NCBI RefSeq assembly: GCF_041360795.1 | Contig: NZ_JBFUPW010000001.1 | Span: 930,001-994,000, forward strand | Length of the DNA: 64,000 nt | Origin: Arthrobacter_E sp041360795 | Lineage (GTDB): Bacteria > Actinomycetota > Actinomycetes > Actinomycetales > Micrococcaceae | Direction: 5' to 3' | Part shown: positions 17,426 to 24,958 of the stretch, in pieces | How positions within the stretch are numbered: position 1 is the stretch's first letter | Layout: every line of letters starts with the position of its first letter | Notes under the pieces: generated by a model | Databases searched by the model: none | What the model was told of the DNA's origin: nothing | What the model saw: only the letters and a program-made list of their open reading frames with translations | Program-made: the position numbers and the translations under genes

Positions 17426-17622
17426 TTAGTCACACCACGACCACTTGTGGTTTTTGTTGAACCGCTTCTGCTCGCGCCTCCAGCAATCTGCCGGGGGCGC
17501 TTGCTTTTGCGCACAGCGTTCGTTGGGGCCGATGAACGATTGATCGCTCGGGGTGGGACTCGCTGTGCGGTGAGTCGCCAGCTAAGCCACTCCTGGATAT
17601 CGCTATGTGGCAGACTCGCCCC

Positions 17623-18066
17623 ATGGCATCATGGCGGGATTCTGCATCACCGGTAGCCCAGGACGATCTAGACGAACTGCTCAATGCAGTTCTACCTTTC
17701 GCGATCGAGACGCTCGGGCGTAGAGGGGAGTTGTATCCGTTTGGCGCAACTATCACTAGGGGTGGGCGGGCGTCCTTGATCGCGGCGGACCCGGGCCTGG
17801 GCGACCACCCCAATTCGAACGATGTGCTGGCGCTTCTGCGTGAAGGCGTAGCCTCGGACAAGGAAGCCCTACGAGCAGCCGCGTATGTCGCCGATGTGCG
17901 GTTTGACGGTGGCGATGCCATTCGAATCGAGTTGGAACATTCCGAGAGGGTGGCGATAGTCGTCCTCGTGCCCTATAGCAGGAGTCGACTTCGCAAAAGC
18001 GTCAAGCTGGGTGAGATGCGGGTTCAGCTAGGAGAATTGCATGCCTGGGATGGACGACTCTCCTAG
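17623..18066 (+). CDS. Conserved hypothetical protein
   Basis: 147 residues from ATG at 17623 (MASWRDS); an earlier in-frame ATG at 17605 is less likely. It contains LPFAIETLGRRGELYPFGAT and AIRIELEHSERVAIVVLVPY, a pattern I associate with a small bacterial family of single-domain proteins seen near toxin or immunity loci; no name can be given with confidence. No signal peptide. It ends close to a region with insertion-sequence debris. Confidence 0.65.
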   Translation: MASWRDSASPVAQDDLDELLNAVLPFAIETLGRRGELYPFGATITRGGRASLIAADPGLGDHPNSNDVLALLREGVASDKEALRAAAYVADVRFDGGDAIRIELEHSERVAIVVLVPYSRSRLRKSVKLGEMRVQLGELHAWDGRLS

Positions 18067-18518
18067 GGCGTGTTGCTAAAGCTCGGCTGTCGTGACCTCG
18101 TCGTCGAGCCGTGTCGCTAGACTGGTCCTGTGAAGATCGAGATGGTGCTGGACGCGAAGCGCGGCACGAACTGGAAGGGCTCCCCGACCGTTTCTTGATC
18201 CGCCTGTTCTCCTTCGCCCGATTCAGGGAAAGGAGGTGGATGCGTGGACGATCAGTTTCTCGCGGTCGGTGACGTAGCGGCCGCTACCGTCACGAAGTCG
18301 CTGCCGTTCGGCGTTCTCGTGGAGTGCGATCTGATCGTCGCGCTCGGGGATCGTCGCTGCGAACCCGCGTTCCCGCAGGCATGCCCGATTCGCCTTCGAC
18401 GGGTACCCCTGTTGTGGGGGTTTTACTCTCATAGCGGGTGGACATCGGTACTTCTTTTGGGCGCATGGGCCACTTCTGTGAGATGTACCGATGACTGCAG
18501 GGACCTGCTATCGGTGGT
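18067..18518. other. Insertion-sequence debris between the hypothetical gene and the Ubl operon
   Basis: 452 bases. Contains a truncated transposase fragment on the minus strand (18223-18432), a 22-codon stub beginning GTG at 18130 (MKIEMVLDAKRG), and an inverted pair CATCGGTAC / GTACCGATG at 18443-18451 and 18484-18492. No intact gene. Confidence 0.6.
18223..18432 (-). pseudogene. Remnant of an IS5-type transposase
   Basis: About 69 codons reading SKANRACLRERGFAATIPE then RDDQIALHENAERQ. The ANRA-LR-RG-AATIPE pattern is typical of the region between the second Asp and the Glu of IS5-type transposases. Both the N-terminal catalytic part and the C-terminal YREN-like part are missing. It marks past transposition immediately downstream of the Ubl operon. 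Confidence 0.75.
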
Positions 18519-18866
18519 CTATGCCCAGTGGATCTGTCCGTTCTTGATCCAGTAGTGGCACCGCTCGCCCTCGTGTCGATTGCGATCAATCGAGGGAAAC
18601 ACTGACGGACCATGGCGGTCATCGATGCTTATCCGCCACGCTGGGTTGGCACGCTTGGAAAGTGGTACCAGTACGGTGTGGCCCTTCCCGCAAGGGCAGT
18701 CGATCAGTAACCATTTCGGGAAATCCGGCGAGCCGGCAACTGCGAGCTCGTTGGCACGGGGGATCTCGGGCAGGTCGTGCCGCTCCGGGTAGTAGATAAC
18801 CCGATCAACTCTGCCGGTGAAGATGTGATGGCGGCGGAGCCACCGCCGGATGACGTTGTGGCTCAT
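18519..18866 (-). CDS. DUF6527-like predicted metal-binding protein of the Ubl operon
   Basis: 115 residues. Start ATG at 18866 overlaps the E1 stop by four bases (ATGA); an upstream ATG at 18881 in frame is rejected because coupling explains the nearer one. Features: CPCGKGH at residues 57-63, then HGPSVFPSI and RCHYWIKNGQIHW near the end, with Cys57, Cys59, Cys103 and nearby histidines as likely zinc ligands. DUF6527 proteins are recurrent neighbours of bacterial multi-Ub/E2/E1 loci. Its role there is not established to my knowledge; target recruitment or Ubl binding are possibilities. Confidence 0.8.
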   Translation of the reverse strand: MSHNVIRRWLRRHHIFTGRVDRVIYYPERHDLPEIPRANELAVAGSPDFPKWLLIDCPCGKGHTVLVPLSKRANPAWRISIDDRHGPSVFPSIDRNRHEGERCHYWIKNGQIHWA

Positions 18867-20248
18867 TGAGTCCATCCCCAATTCAGGAAGGCCCCGTGGA
18901 GGCCGGCGGCGATCCGGTCTGCCTTGCCGCAGCTATGTGTTCCTTGGCGCGGCCGATGCGCGGTGCTGAGTCGCCGGTTGATCATGCCGTAGAGGATTCT
19001 GTTGGCTGGCTCTGCCTCGGAATACCCGAGGACCCGTGAGATTCCCTCGTTCACTGCGAAGGCCGCTGTTGCAGAAGTGTAGGTGACTACCGAAGGATCT
19101 GGTGTCTTCAACTCTGGTGCATAGCCTTCGGCAACTCTCCGAGCGTGCTCGGCGGCGGGCAGCTGCTCGGCACTTGCCTTGTCCGGATCAATCTCACCAA
19201 GGCAAACAAGGCAGGGCGATGTTGGTGAGACGATCGACACCCGCCCCCAGATTTCATGGACAGCCTCATTGCGGGAATCGATCGTGACTCCACAATCGAT
19301 CAGGAGCTGGAGCATGGCCTGTGGCATGCGTGTGAGGAGGGTCCGGCCGGCATGGTCGTCGGTGCAGCCAAATAGAATGTCAGAGTGAGCCAGCGCCAGG
19401 GCAACTTGCTTGTCGAGTAGGCTGCCGTGAACTGGAATGACCGTCGTCCCGAGACCAATTGCCTTCACATGCTCAGCCGCAATGTCCACCTTCGGCCTGT
19501 CAACGTCGGACAGGGAAGATCCGTAGACACGGGTGACGTTCGTTTCTGTCAGCGTGTCGAGGTCGACAATGGTTAGCTCGCCGACACCAAGCCGAGCGAG
19601 TTGTTCTATCACGGCCGAGCCTGTGCCGCCAGCCCCGACCACTCCTACTTTCAGTTGCCGCAACGTGTGTTGCCCGGCCTCGCCAAACGCTCGGACCTGG
19701 CGGTCGAAGATCTCGGTTTGTACGTCATCGTCGTCACTGGACCAAGCCGACGTGATCGAGAGACGCTCGCCGACAACCCGGACCCTGTCGACTTCAAGAT
19801 GCTGGACGGAACCGCTGAGATAAACGCGCCCGCTAAATGCGGGGGAGCTTGCCTTGCCACCGAGAACGAGCGATGCGTAGTGACCAAGCTCGGTTCGTAC
19901 CCCGGCAACTGACCGAAGCTGCTTGTCCACGACATCGTCATGGCTGGAGGGTTTAGGCTCTCCGCCGGGATGGGTGTGAACGAAGATCGGTAGGCAATCG
20001 CTGTCGCTTGCTGCTCGAAATGCGGGCACCCAGCCAGCGCTTGCGATGGAGAGGCCATCATGAGATCGCAGGAGGTACGTCTCGTCAGGAACGGTAAGCA
20101 CCGACCGGACTAGCAACGTCGTGTGCCTAGAAGCGTCGGTTCTGACGAGCCTGGCAGTCAGTACCCAGGCTCGCTCGAGGTTCTCATCAAGGGCGCTGGT
20201 GAGTTCGCGCCAGGCAGCTTCTGTGAAGGCAACTGTTGTCGTGCCCAT
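18863..20248 (-). CDS. Fused JAB protease / ThiF-type E1-like activating enzyme
   Basis: 461 residues. Residues 1-150 are a JAB (JAMM) isopeptidase domain with an intact metal motif His91-x-His93-x7-Ser101-x2-Asp104 (HTHPGGEPKPSSHDD). Residues about 180-461 are a ThiF/E1 Rossmann domain: VGAGGTGS at 204-211, VDLD at 228-231, and Asn237/Arg240 for adenylation. Cys346-x2-Cys349 with His438/Cys440 could hold zinc. GCTDD gives Cys295 as one catalytic candidate. Start ATG at 20248 lies two bases past the E2 stop; an in-frame ATG at 20299 is less likely. It should mature and adenylate the Ubl encoded upstream. Confidence 0.9.
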   Translation of the reverse strand: MGTTTVAFTEAAWRELTSALDENLERAWVLTARLVRTDASRHTTLLVRSVLTVPDETYLLRSHDGLSIASAGWVPAFRAASDSDCLPIFVHTHPGGEPKPSSHDDVVDKQLRSVAGVRTELGHYASLVLGGKASSPAFSGRVYLSGSVQHLEVDRVRVVGERLSITSAWSSDDDDVQTEIFDRQVRAFGEAGQHTLRQLKVGVVGAGGTGSAVIEQLARLGVGELTIVDLDTLTETNVTRVYGSSLSDVDRPKVDIAAEHVKAIGLGTTVIPVHGSLLDKQVALALAHSDILFGCTDDHAGRTLLTRMPQAMLQLLIDCGVTIDSRNEAVHEIWGRVSIVSPTSPCLVCLGEIDPDKASAEQLPAAEHARRVAEGYAPELKTPDPSVVTYTSATAAFAVNEGISRVLGYSEAEPANRILYGMINRRLSTAHRPRQGTHSCGKADRIAAGLHGAFLNWGWTQ

Positions 20249-20250
20249 GG

Positions 20251-20637
20251 TTAGAGTCCGACGTCCTTCCTGAGGAGCTGAGCGATTGCTGCCATCCACG
20301 TTTCGAGAGAATCAATTCCGGGTCGCCAAGTACCAGGGGCGAGATGGCGACTGAAGCGTTGCCAGATTCGACCAAGGTATTGTTCTGGAACTTCGGAGGC
20401 GGGCGCATAGGCGCCGGTCGCAGCCAATCGAATTTCTGGGTTCACCCAAAACATGTCCGGCGCCGCGTCGGGGAATCCTGGCGGCAGCCGAACGAGTAGA
20501 TCTGTCGCTTGAGCTGTGAATCCTTGGGGGAGTGGGTAGTCCTTGATGACGAGCTCTGTCCAACCACTTCCATCGACTGTGACCTCATGTTTGAGGCCCT
20601 TCGCATCGAGCTTCGCAAGGTCGTCATCGTCCAGCAT
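20251..20637 (-). CDS. Prokaryotic E2-like protein (Prok-E2_E family) without any cysteine
   Basis: 128 residues. The pattern LPPGFPDAAPDMFWVNPEI, then WQRFSRHLAPGTWRPGIDS, matches the bacterial E2 family E fold. Reading the whole protein shows no cysteine, so a classical E2-Ubl thioester is impossible. Conserved-looking His98 and Ser96 (SRH), plus several Thr, are candidates for an oxyester or for a non-catalytic scaffold. It follows the Ubl gene by eight bases and precedes the E1 by two, so all are co-translated. Identity as E2-like rests on the family pattern and the neighbours. Confidence 0.82.
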   Translation of the reverse strand: MLDDDDLAKLDAKGLKHEVTVDGSGWTELVIKDYPLPQGFTAQATDLLVRLPPGFPDAAPDMFWVNPEIRLAATGAYAPASEVPEQYLGRIWQRFSRHLAPGTWRPGIDSLETWMAAIAQLLRKDVGL

Positions 20638-20645
20638 TGTGTCGC

Positions 20646-20897
20646 CTATCGTCCCGGCGTGATGTTGCCAGGGGCACTGAAGAAGTGCATGCCCGGCTTC
20701 AGGGTGATGGACTCATCGTTGCCGACGAGGTGATCGTCCTTGCCTGGTACTTCCAAATACAGGTCATAGGTCGACGCCAGGGGCGGAGCGACCAAGTTTC
20801 GGATCTCAGTCCCAGTCAAGGAGTTGGCTGACACCTTGTAGACGTGCTTGTCGATGTGGATCGTATTTTCCTTGGGTCCCTGTTTCGCAGTTTCCAC
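20646..20897 (-). CDS. Ubiquitin-like modifier (Multi-ubiquitin domain, single copy)
   Basis: 83 residues, one beta-grasp domain: HIDKHVYKVSANSLTGTEI, then DLYLEVPGKDDHLVGNDES, then LKPGMHFFSAP, the layout of the bacterial multi-ubiquitin family. The C terminus is PGNITPGR, with Gly82 followed by a single Arg83, so trimming of one residue would expose glycine. Start GTG at 20897 with GGAGGA six bases upstream. First gene of the four-gene operon. Many relatives carry two or more tandem domains; this has one. Confidence 0.85.
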   Translation of the reverse strand: METAKQGPKENTIHIDKHVYKVSANSLTGTEIRNLVAPPLASTYDLYLEVPGKDDHLVGNDESITLKPGMHFFSAPGNITPGR

Positions 20898-20933
20898 GAT
20901 ATTCCTCCATAAGGTTTAGTTATTATCTATTAT

Positions 20934-20963
20934 GACATAAATTGGATGCGGAACCTTCGTCAA
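20934..20963 (-). promoter_or_regulatory. Putative promoter of the Ubl operon
   Basis: TTGACG (958-963) and TATGTC (934-939) with an 18-base spacer, in an AT-rich patch that contrasts with its surroundings. An overlapping CATAAT/GATAAT just downstream could be the true -10. About 40 bases to the GTG start. Confidence 0.4.
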
Positions 20964-21079
20964 TTTCCATCTCGACCTAGCCTGAATCGAGCCTAGCGCG
21001 ACCCACTGACAATTTTTCTGGAGGTTGGCTGCACAAGGGGGCTCAATGTCAGCGGATCTAACGGCAAAGGAGGAGCGCG

Positions 21080-21526
21080 ATGCCACGACTAACCGACAAA
21101 ACATATTTAGAGCAACGAACCCTGCTGCACCGTTGCTGGGCGGACCGGAGCGCCCACGGCTTCAGTTACCTCACCTACAAAGGTCAGATGGTCCTGCATC
21201 ACTTTTACGCTCCGAGCAAGCTGCTCAGCCGCGAAGGGGCGTTGGCGCACAGGCAAGAGGTCTCGCGACACGACTACTCTCTCCCCCAGCGGGCCGGTCG
21301 TGCCTTCAAGCGCATCCTGCCATTCCTACCTGAGCCCTGGCCTGTCACCGATACGCCTGTACCTGTGCGTAGTCGGCGACATAGGGGAGCGGACCGCATC
21401 GTCGTCACAGCCATCGCTCGCCCTGAGCCTGATCTGCGTAAGTTGGTAACCGCGGCCGTCGAGCTGGCCAGCCAGGATATCGAGCGGGACCTTGTCAAGC
21501 TGGAGCAGACCCTTCAGGAGGCCTAG
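21080..21526 (+). CDS. Uncharacterised protein divergent from the Ubl operon
   Basis: 148 residues, no recognised family. AAAGGAGGAGCGCG precedes ATG at 21080. The product is basic in the middle (RSRRHRGADRIVV) and ends in a helical stretch (AAVELASQDIERDLVKLEQT). SYLTYKGQMVLHHFYAPSK near residue 30 is a notable aromatic run. It shares a 182-base divergent region with the Ubl gene, so regulation may be joint. It may be an accessory part of the Ubl locus or an unrelated passenger. Confidence 0.6.
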   Translation: MPRLTDKTYLEQRTLLHRCWADRSAHGFSYLTYKGQMVLHHFYAPSKLLSREGALAHRQEVSRHDYSLPQRAGRAFKRILPFLPEPWPVTDTPVPVRSRRHRGADRIVVTAIARPEPDLRKLVTAAVELASQDIERDLVKLEQTLQEA

Positions 21527-21626
21527 CAGGAGCTGGCCCGGCTGATGCGAGAAGCCGAAGACCGCGAGCGGCCAGCTGATGAACGAGGCCGTGCCGCGTA
21601 ACTGACGCTCCGCCGAAGATGATGAC

Positions 21627-22070
21627 CTAGCCCTTCACCTTCCCTCGGGGACGCATCCTCACGCCGCGCTTCACGAGACCGATCCGGAGCGTTGTCTCTG
21701 GCATGCCCACCGTGGCCGAGATGCTCTTCAGTGTCTGGCCGGCCTCGTACATTGTGACGGCTTGAGCGAACTCGGCTTCTTTGGGATGCGGCTGCCGATC
21801 CTGGGTCGCGTCATATTTGGCCACGATGGTGCGGACTCGTCCGCGGCTGATGCCGAATCGCCGGCCGAGCTCGCTGATGGTCGCGCCATGGTCGTACGCA
21901 TCCACCAGCTGCCGTTCCTGAGCAGTGGACAGTCGCCAGGTCCGGGAAGGCGGCTTCAACGTGGACTCCTCGGGTGTAACCCTGGCCAACGCTCGGTTCA
22001 GGTCCTGTAGTTCCGTCAGGGTTTTCTCGGGGTAGACAGGGTGGGAAGGGCGGCCGACCAGGCCCACCAC
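21627..22070 (-). CDS. Protein with two resolvase-type helix-turn-helix modules
   Basis: 147 residues if started at GTG 22070; the open frame reaches 22424 but the upstream part crosses a 17-bp hairpin and another gene and has poor composition. Two HTH units are seen: LSTAQERQLVDAYDHGATIS with RRFGISRGRVRTIVAKY, and EFAQAVTMYEAGQTLKSI with VGMPETTLRIGLVKRG. Both resemble the C-terminal DNA-binding part of serine recombinases (Hin-like), but no catalytic domain is present. It could be a recombinase remnant or a small DNA-binding protein. It closes the variable region. Confidence 0.65.
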   Translation of the reverse strand: MVGLVGRPSHPVYPEKTLTELQDLNRALARVTPEESTLKPPSRTWRLSTAQERQLVDAYDHGATISELGRRFGISRGRVRTIVAKYDATQDRQPHPKEAEFAQAVTMYEAGQTLKSISATVGMPETTLRIGLVKRGVRMRPRGKVKG

Positions 22071-22073
22071 CGA

Positions 22074-22117
22074 AAGCCCCGGTTCCGCAGGAATATCATA
22101 CTGCGGAACCGGGGCTT
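22074..22117. terminator. 17-bp perfect hairpin
   Basis: Arms 22074-22090 and 22101-22117 (core GCCCCGGTTCCGCAG) with a ten-base loop. T-rich sequence follows on the plus strand. It lies just upstream of the likely start of the two-HTH gene; either a terminator or part of a regulatory leader. Confidence 0.5.
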
Positions 22118-22241
22118 CTTCTGTGGGCAATGGTTCATCCGAATTCCTCTGCCAAGCGACCGCACCGTTGTCCTCGGGTGCTTTCCTCGATAGTCTCCAG
22201 AGACAGACGGTCGAAAATCGTGAGCAGTGGGGAGCACTCAG

Positions 22242-22406
22242 ATGAACTTGTGGGGGACGGCCATCGTGACGGTGCTGGGCGCCGGAGTGGGCTACTACGT
22301 GAACGGACCGACGTCGGCGGCGATCGGGGCGATCACCGCCGCGATCCTGGCGGAGTCGTCCCGCCGGAAGCGCATTGAGCGGGAAGCGGCCCGCGACCGC
22401 GGCTGA
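22242..22406 (+). CDS. Small membrane protein (54 residues)
   Basis: ATG at 22242 with GGGGAG eight bases upstream; stop at 22406. One or two hydrophobic stretches (GTAIVTVLGAGVGYYVNG and AAIGAITAAILAE) with glycine spacing, then a highly basic tail (SSRRKRIEREAARDRG). Membrane insertion with a cytosolic basic tail is likely. No family recognised. It sits 18 bases from the convergent end of the alpha/beta hydrolase gene. Confidence 0.6.
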   Translation: MNLWGTAIVTVLGAGVGYYVNGPTSAAIGAITAAILAESSRRKRIEREAARDRG

Positions 22407-22424
22407 AAACGCCCCGCACCACAC

Positions 22425-23423
22425 CTACTCCCGCAGCCGTGCCACCTCATTGACCCACGCCCGGTGTGCGAAATCACCGGCCGCGAACGGGAGCGGGATC
22501 CCCAAGGATTCGTGGGTCTGCGAGACGAACCGTAGCGCCATCACCGGGACGCCCGACGCCGAGAGTGCCCGGGCGTACGCCTCACCGTCGCCGCGCAGTG
22601 GGTCCAGTTCTGCGGTGAAGATCACGGCGGGTGGGAGGCCCTCGTGCGACTCCGCGAGGAGAGGTGACGCATACGGTTCCCGAGCGAGCGCCCGGTCCGG
22701 CCCGAGGTACTGAGCCACGAGTGCGCGGCCCGCCTTCTCCAGGATGACGTGCGGCATGCTGGGGCCGATGCCACTCATGTCCGCGTGGCCGATCGTGAGG
22801 TCGAGCGCCGGGTTCTCCAGAATCTGAAGCCGCACCGGGATCTGCTTCCGGTCGCGATTCATGAGCGTCACCGTCGCTGCGAGGTTGCCGCCCGACGAGG
22901 CGCCACCGACGGCCATCCGGTCCCGCGACCCTCCCAGCTCCTCGGCGTGCTCGACGGCCCACTCGAACGCCGCCCAGCACTGCTCCGGCTGGACCGGGAA
23001 CCGGTGCTCCGGGGCGTGCGCGTAGTCCGGCGCCACGATGATGACGCCGGCGTCCTGCGCCCGCCGTCGCAGTCGAGCGTCCCAGGCCTGCCAGTCGATC
23101 CCGCCCAGGGTGAAGCCGCCGCCGTAGCAGTACACGAGCACCGGGAGTCCCGCCCCGGGGGACGCCGGCTCCCCGCCCGGCCAGTACACCCGCACCCGCA
23201 CGTCAGGCGCCTGACGTGCCGGGACCAGGTGATCCGCCGTCGCGGTTTCAGGAGGCTGCTCGGCGAACTGGGCCTGGATCCGGTCGTCATTCTCCTGGGC
23301 CACGCGGCGACGCCCGGCAGGATCGGACGGTTCCGGCTTCTTGAAAGGAGCCGCAGCCTGCTCAAAGGCGGTGACGGCGGGGTCGACGGCGGGACGCCGC
23401 CAGCGTCCTCGTCTCCACCTCAT
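22425..23423 (-). CDS. Alpha/beta hydrolase, hormone-sensitive-lipase type
   Basis: Hydrolyses carboxyl esters, probably of a small or plant-derived substrate. 332 residues from ATG at 23423 (MRWRRGRWRR); the open frame extends further but into the transporter gene. Family marks: YCYGGGFTLGG (HGGG-type oxyanion loop with Tyr-Gly-Gly-Gly), nucleophile in GGASSGGNLA, and late Asp/His in ELDPLRGDGE and SQTHES. It follows the MFS gene by 31 bases, in a unit under the LacI operator at 24831. Confidence 0.88.
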   Translation of the reverse strand: MRWRRGRWRRPAVDPAVTAFEQAAAPFKKPEPSDPAGRRRVAQENDDRIQAQFAEQPPETATADHLVPARQAPDVRVRVYWPGGEPASPGAGLPVLVYCYGGGFTLGGIDWQAWDARLRRRAQDAGVIIVAPDYAHAPEHRFPVQPEQCWAAFEWAVEHAEELGGSRDRMAVGGASSGGNLAATVTLMNRDRKQIPVRLQILENPALDLTIGHADMSGIGPSMPHVILEKAGRALVAQYLGPDRALAREPYASPLLAESHEGLPPAVIFTAELDPLRGDGEAYARALSASGVPVMALRFVSQTHESLGIPLPFAAGDFAHRAWVNEVARLRE

Positions 23424-23454
23424 CCGAGGCGGCCTTTCCCGTTGACGCAGGTCA

Positions 23455-24774
23455 TCAGCGCACACTCCTGATTCTGAGGACGGACAGACCGGCCAGCACG
23501 GCCATGGCGAAGGCGGCCACATAGAGGGCTGCGAAGTTCTCCCCGGTGGGCGAGCCGATCCGGGTGAGGAGGAAGCCGAGCACCGGGACGAAGATGTTCG
23601 GCAGCAGATACGCCAGCGCCACGATTCCCAGGTCCTTGCCGGCCTCTTCCACCGAGGGGAGGCATTCGGTCATCAGGGCCACGTCGGCCGAGATGTAGGC
23701 GCCCTGCCCCGCGCCAATCAGGGCGATCCCGACCAGGAAGATGGGCAGCCCCGGCGTCGCGACTGCCACGATGAGACCGATGGCACTGAGCATCGCGCCG
23801 AACAGCACGCTCGGCTTGCGCCGCCTGGTCCGGTCCGAGATGACGCCGAAGATGAAGGCGAACAGCAGATTGCAGACGGTGAAGACCAGCGTGGCCTGGG
23901 TCTGCACTCCGGCGATCACCGAGGGATCGTCGAGGTCGAACCGCCCGGAGATCGTCAGGTAGAGGTAGCTCGTCACCGTGACGATCGACGCGGTCATGAG
24001 GAAACGGCAGATCCAGGCCCAGGCGAAGTCAGGGTGGCGCCGCGGACTGAGCCAGAAGGTGCTGATGAACGCTTCCAGATTGAAAGGCGGGGGAGCGTCT
24101 GTCCGACGGAGATCCCGCAGGGTGAAGAACAACGTCAGAGACAGCACCACCGCCACGGCGCCCGGGATGAGGAACATGGCGGCCTGGCCCAGGGAGGCGA
24201 GCTGCCCGGTCATCATCGTGCCCACCAGGATGCCGACCGTGCCGGCCGCCCCGGTGACCGCCGACATGATGGCGCGGATCCGGCGTCGGATCTGATCCGC
24301 GAAGAGGCTGTGCTGCGCCATGGCGACGGCGCCCCAGCCCACATAGTTCAGCACGATGCCGATCCAGAGCCACGCGGGCGACGGCGCCCAGGCGAGCGCG
24401 AGGTAGCCGGCGAGGGCGATCAGCGATCCGGTCAGGATCCACGGCCGCCGCAGCCCCAGGCGGGATCGCGAGCGGTCGCTCAGCCGCCCGAAGACCGGGG
24501 TCACCACAAGCGTGGCGAAGCCGCCCACCGTCAGCAGGACACTGAGGTTCGCCGAGGCGCTCGCAGCGTCCCACTGTTTCAGCAGCTGAGGCACCGCGAC
24601 GCCGGCCACCCCCTGCGCGACGCCGGTGGCGCCCCAAGCGAGGGCGAAGCTCACCCAGAACCAGGGAGTCTGCCGTTCCCCGGGCACCGTTTCGGCGTCG
24701 GCCAGGTGCAGGACGGGTTCCGGAACGGCCGGCGATGGGTCAAGCGCGGCGGGGGTTCTCTTCTGGACCGACAT
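23455..24774 (-). CDS. MFS transporter, sugar/glycoside-type
   Basis: 439 residues with about 12 hydrophobic segments. FGRLSDRSRSRLGLRRPW is the loop 2-3 motif typical of the sucrose/glycoside-type MFS members. The polar N-terminal tail of about 45 residues is untypical. Start ATG at 24774 is chosen because GAGGAG lies four bases upstream; the open frame reaches 25083 through the operator, which excludes it. It heads the unit with the alpha/beta hydrolase and diverges from the LacI gene. Import of a substrate later cleaved by the two hydrolases is inferred. Confidence 0.85.
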   Translation of the reverse strand: MSVQKRTPAALDPSPAVPEPVLHLADAETVPGERQTPWFWVSFALAWGATGVAQGVAGVAVPQLLKQWDAASASANLSVLLTVGGFATLVVTPVFGRLSDRSRSRLGLRRPWILTGSLIALAGYLALAWAPSPAWLWIGIVLNYVGWGAVAMAQHSLFADQIRRRIRAIMSAVTGAAGTVGILVGTMMTGQLASLGQAAMFLIPGAVAVVLSLTLFFTLRDLRRTDAPPPFNLEAFISTFWLSPRRHPDFAWAWICRFLMTASIVTVTSYLYLTISGRFDLDDPSVIAGVQTQATLVFTVCNLLFAFIFGVISDRTRRRKPSVLFGAMLSAIGLIVAVATPGLPIFLVGIALIGAGQGAYISADVALMTECLPSVEEAGKDLGIVALAYLLPNIFVPVLGFLLTRIGSPTGENFAALYVAAFAMAVLAGLSVLRIRSVR

Positions 24775-24830
24775 GTAACTCCTCATCGAGTTGGTGCACG
24801 GATGTCGTACCCGAGGTTGGTGGACACGAG

Positions 24831-24844
24831 TGTATGCGCGTACA
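24831..24844. promoter_or_regulatory. Candidate LacI-family operator at the MFS promoter
   Basis: TGTATGCGCGTACA, a 14-bp near-palindrome with a central CG as in LacI/GalR operators. It lies 57 bases upstream of the MFS start and 115 bases before the lacI-type gene. The same element, perfectly symmetrical, is at 27741-27754. Confidence 0.7.
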
Positions 24845-24958
24845 TTCGTGGAAACAAGGGCTGGAGTGGCGCTTCTTCCGATACCGTTGGGGGCGGCGGC
24901 CCCGGCCCATTCCGGGGCGGCCGACGCCGGACGGGCGTCGGAGGACAGGGAGTGAGGG

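Noticed and set aside
17430..17921. 163-codon minus-strand frame
   Set aside because: Overlaps the better supported plus-strand gene at 17623 and lacks a start signal.
9775..22424. Prophage or integrative element with att sites at tRNA-Val
   Set aside because: No integrase, no structural or conjugation genes, and no second copy of the tRNA 3' end was found by reading.
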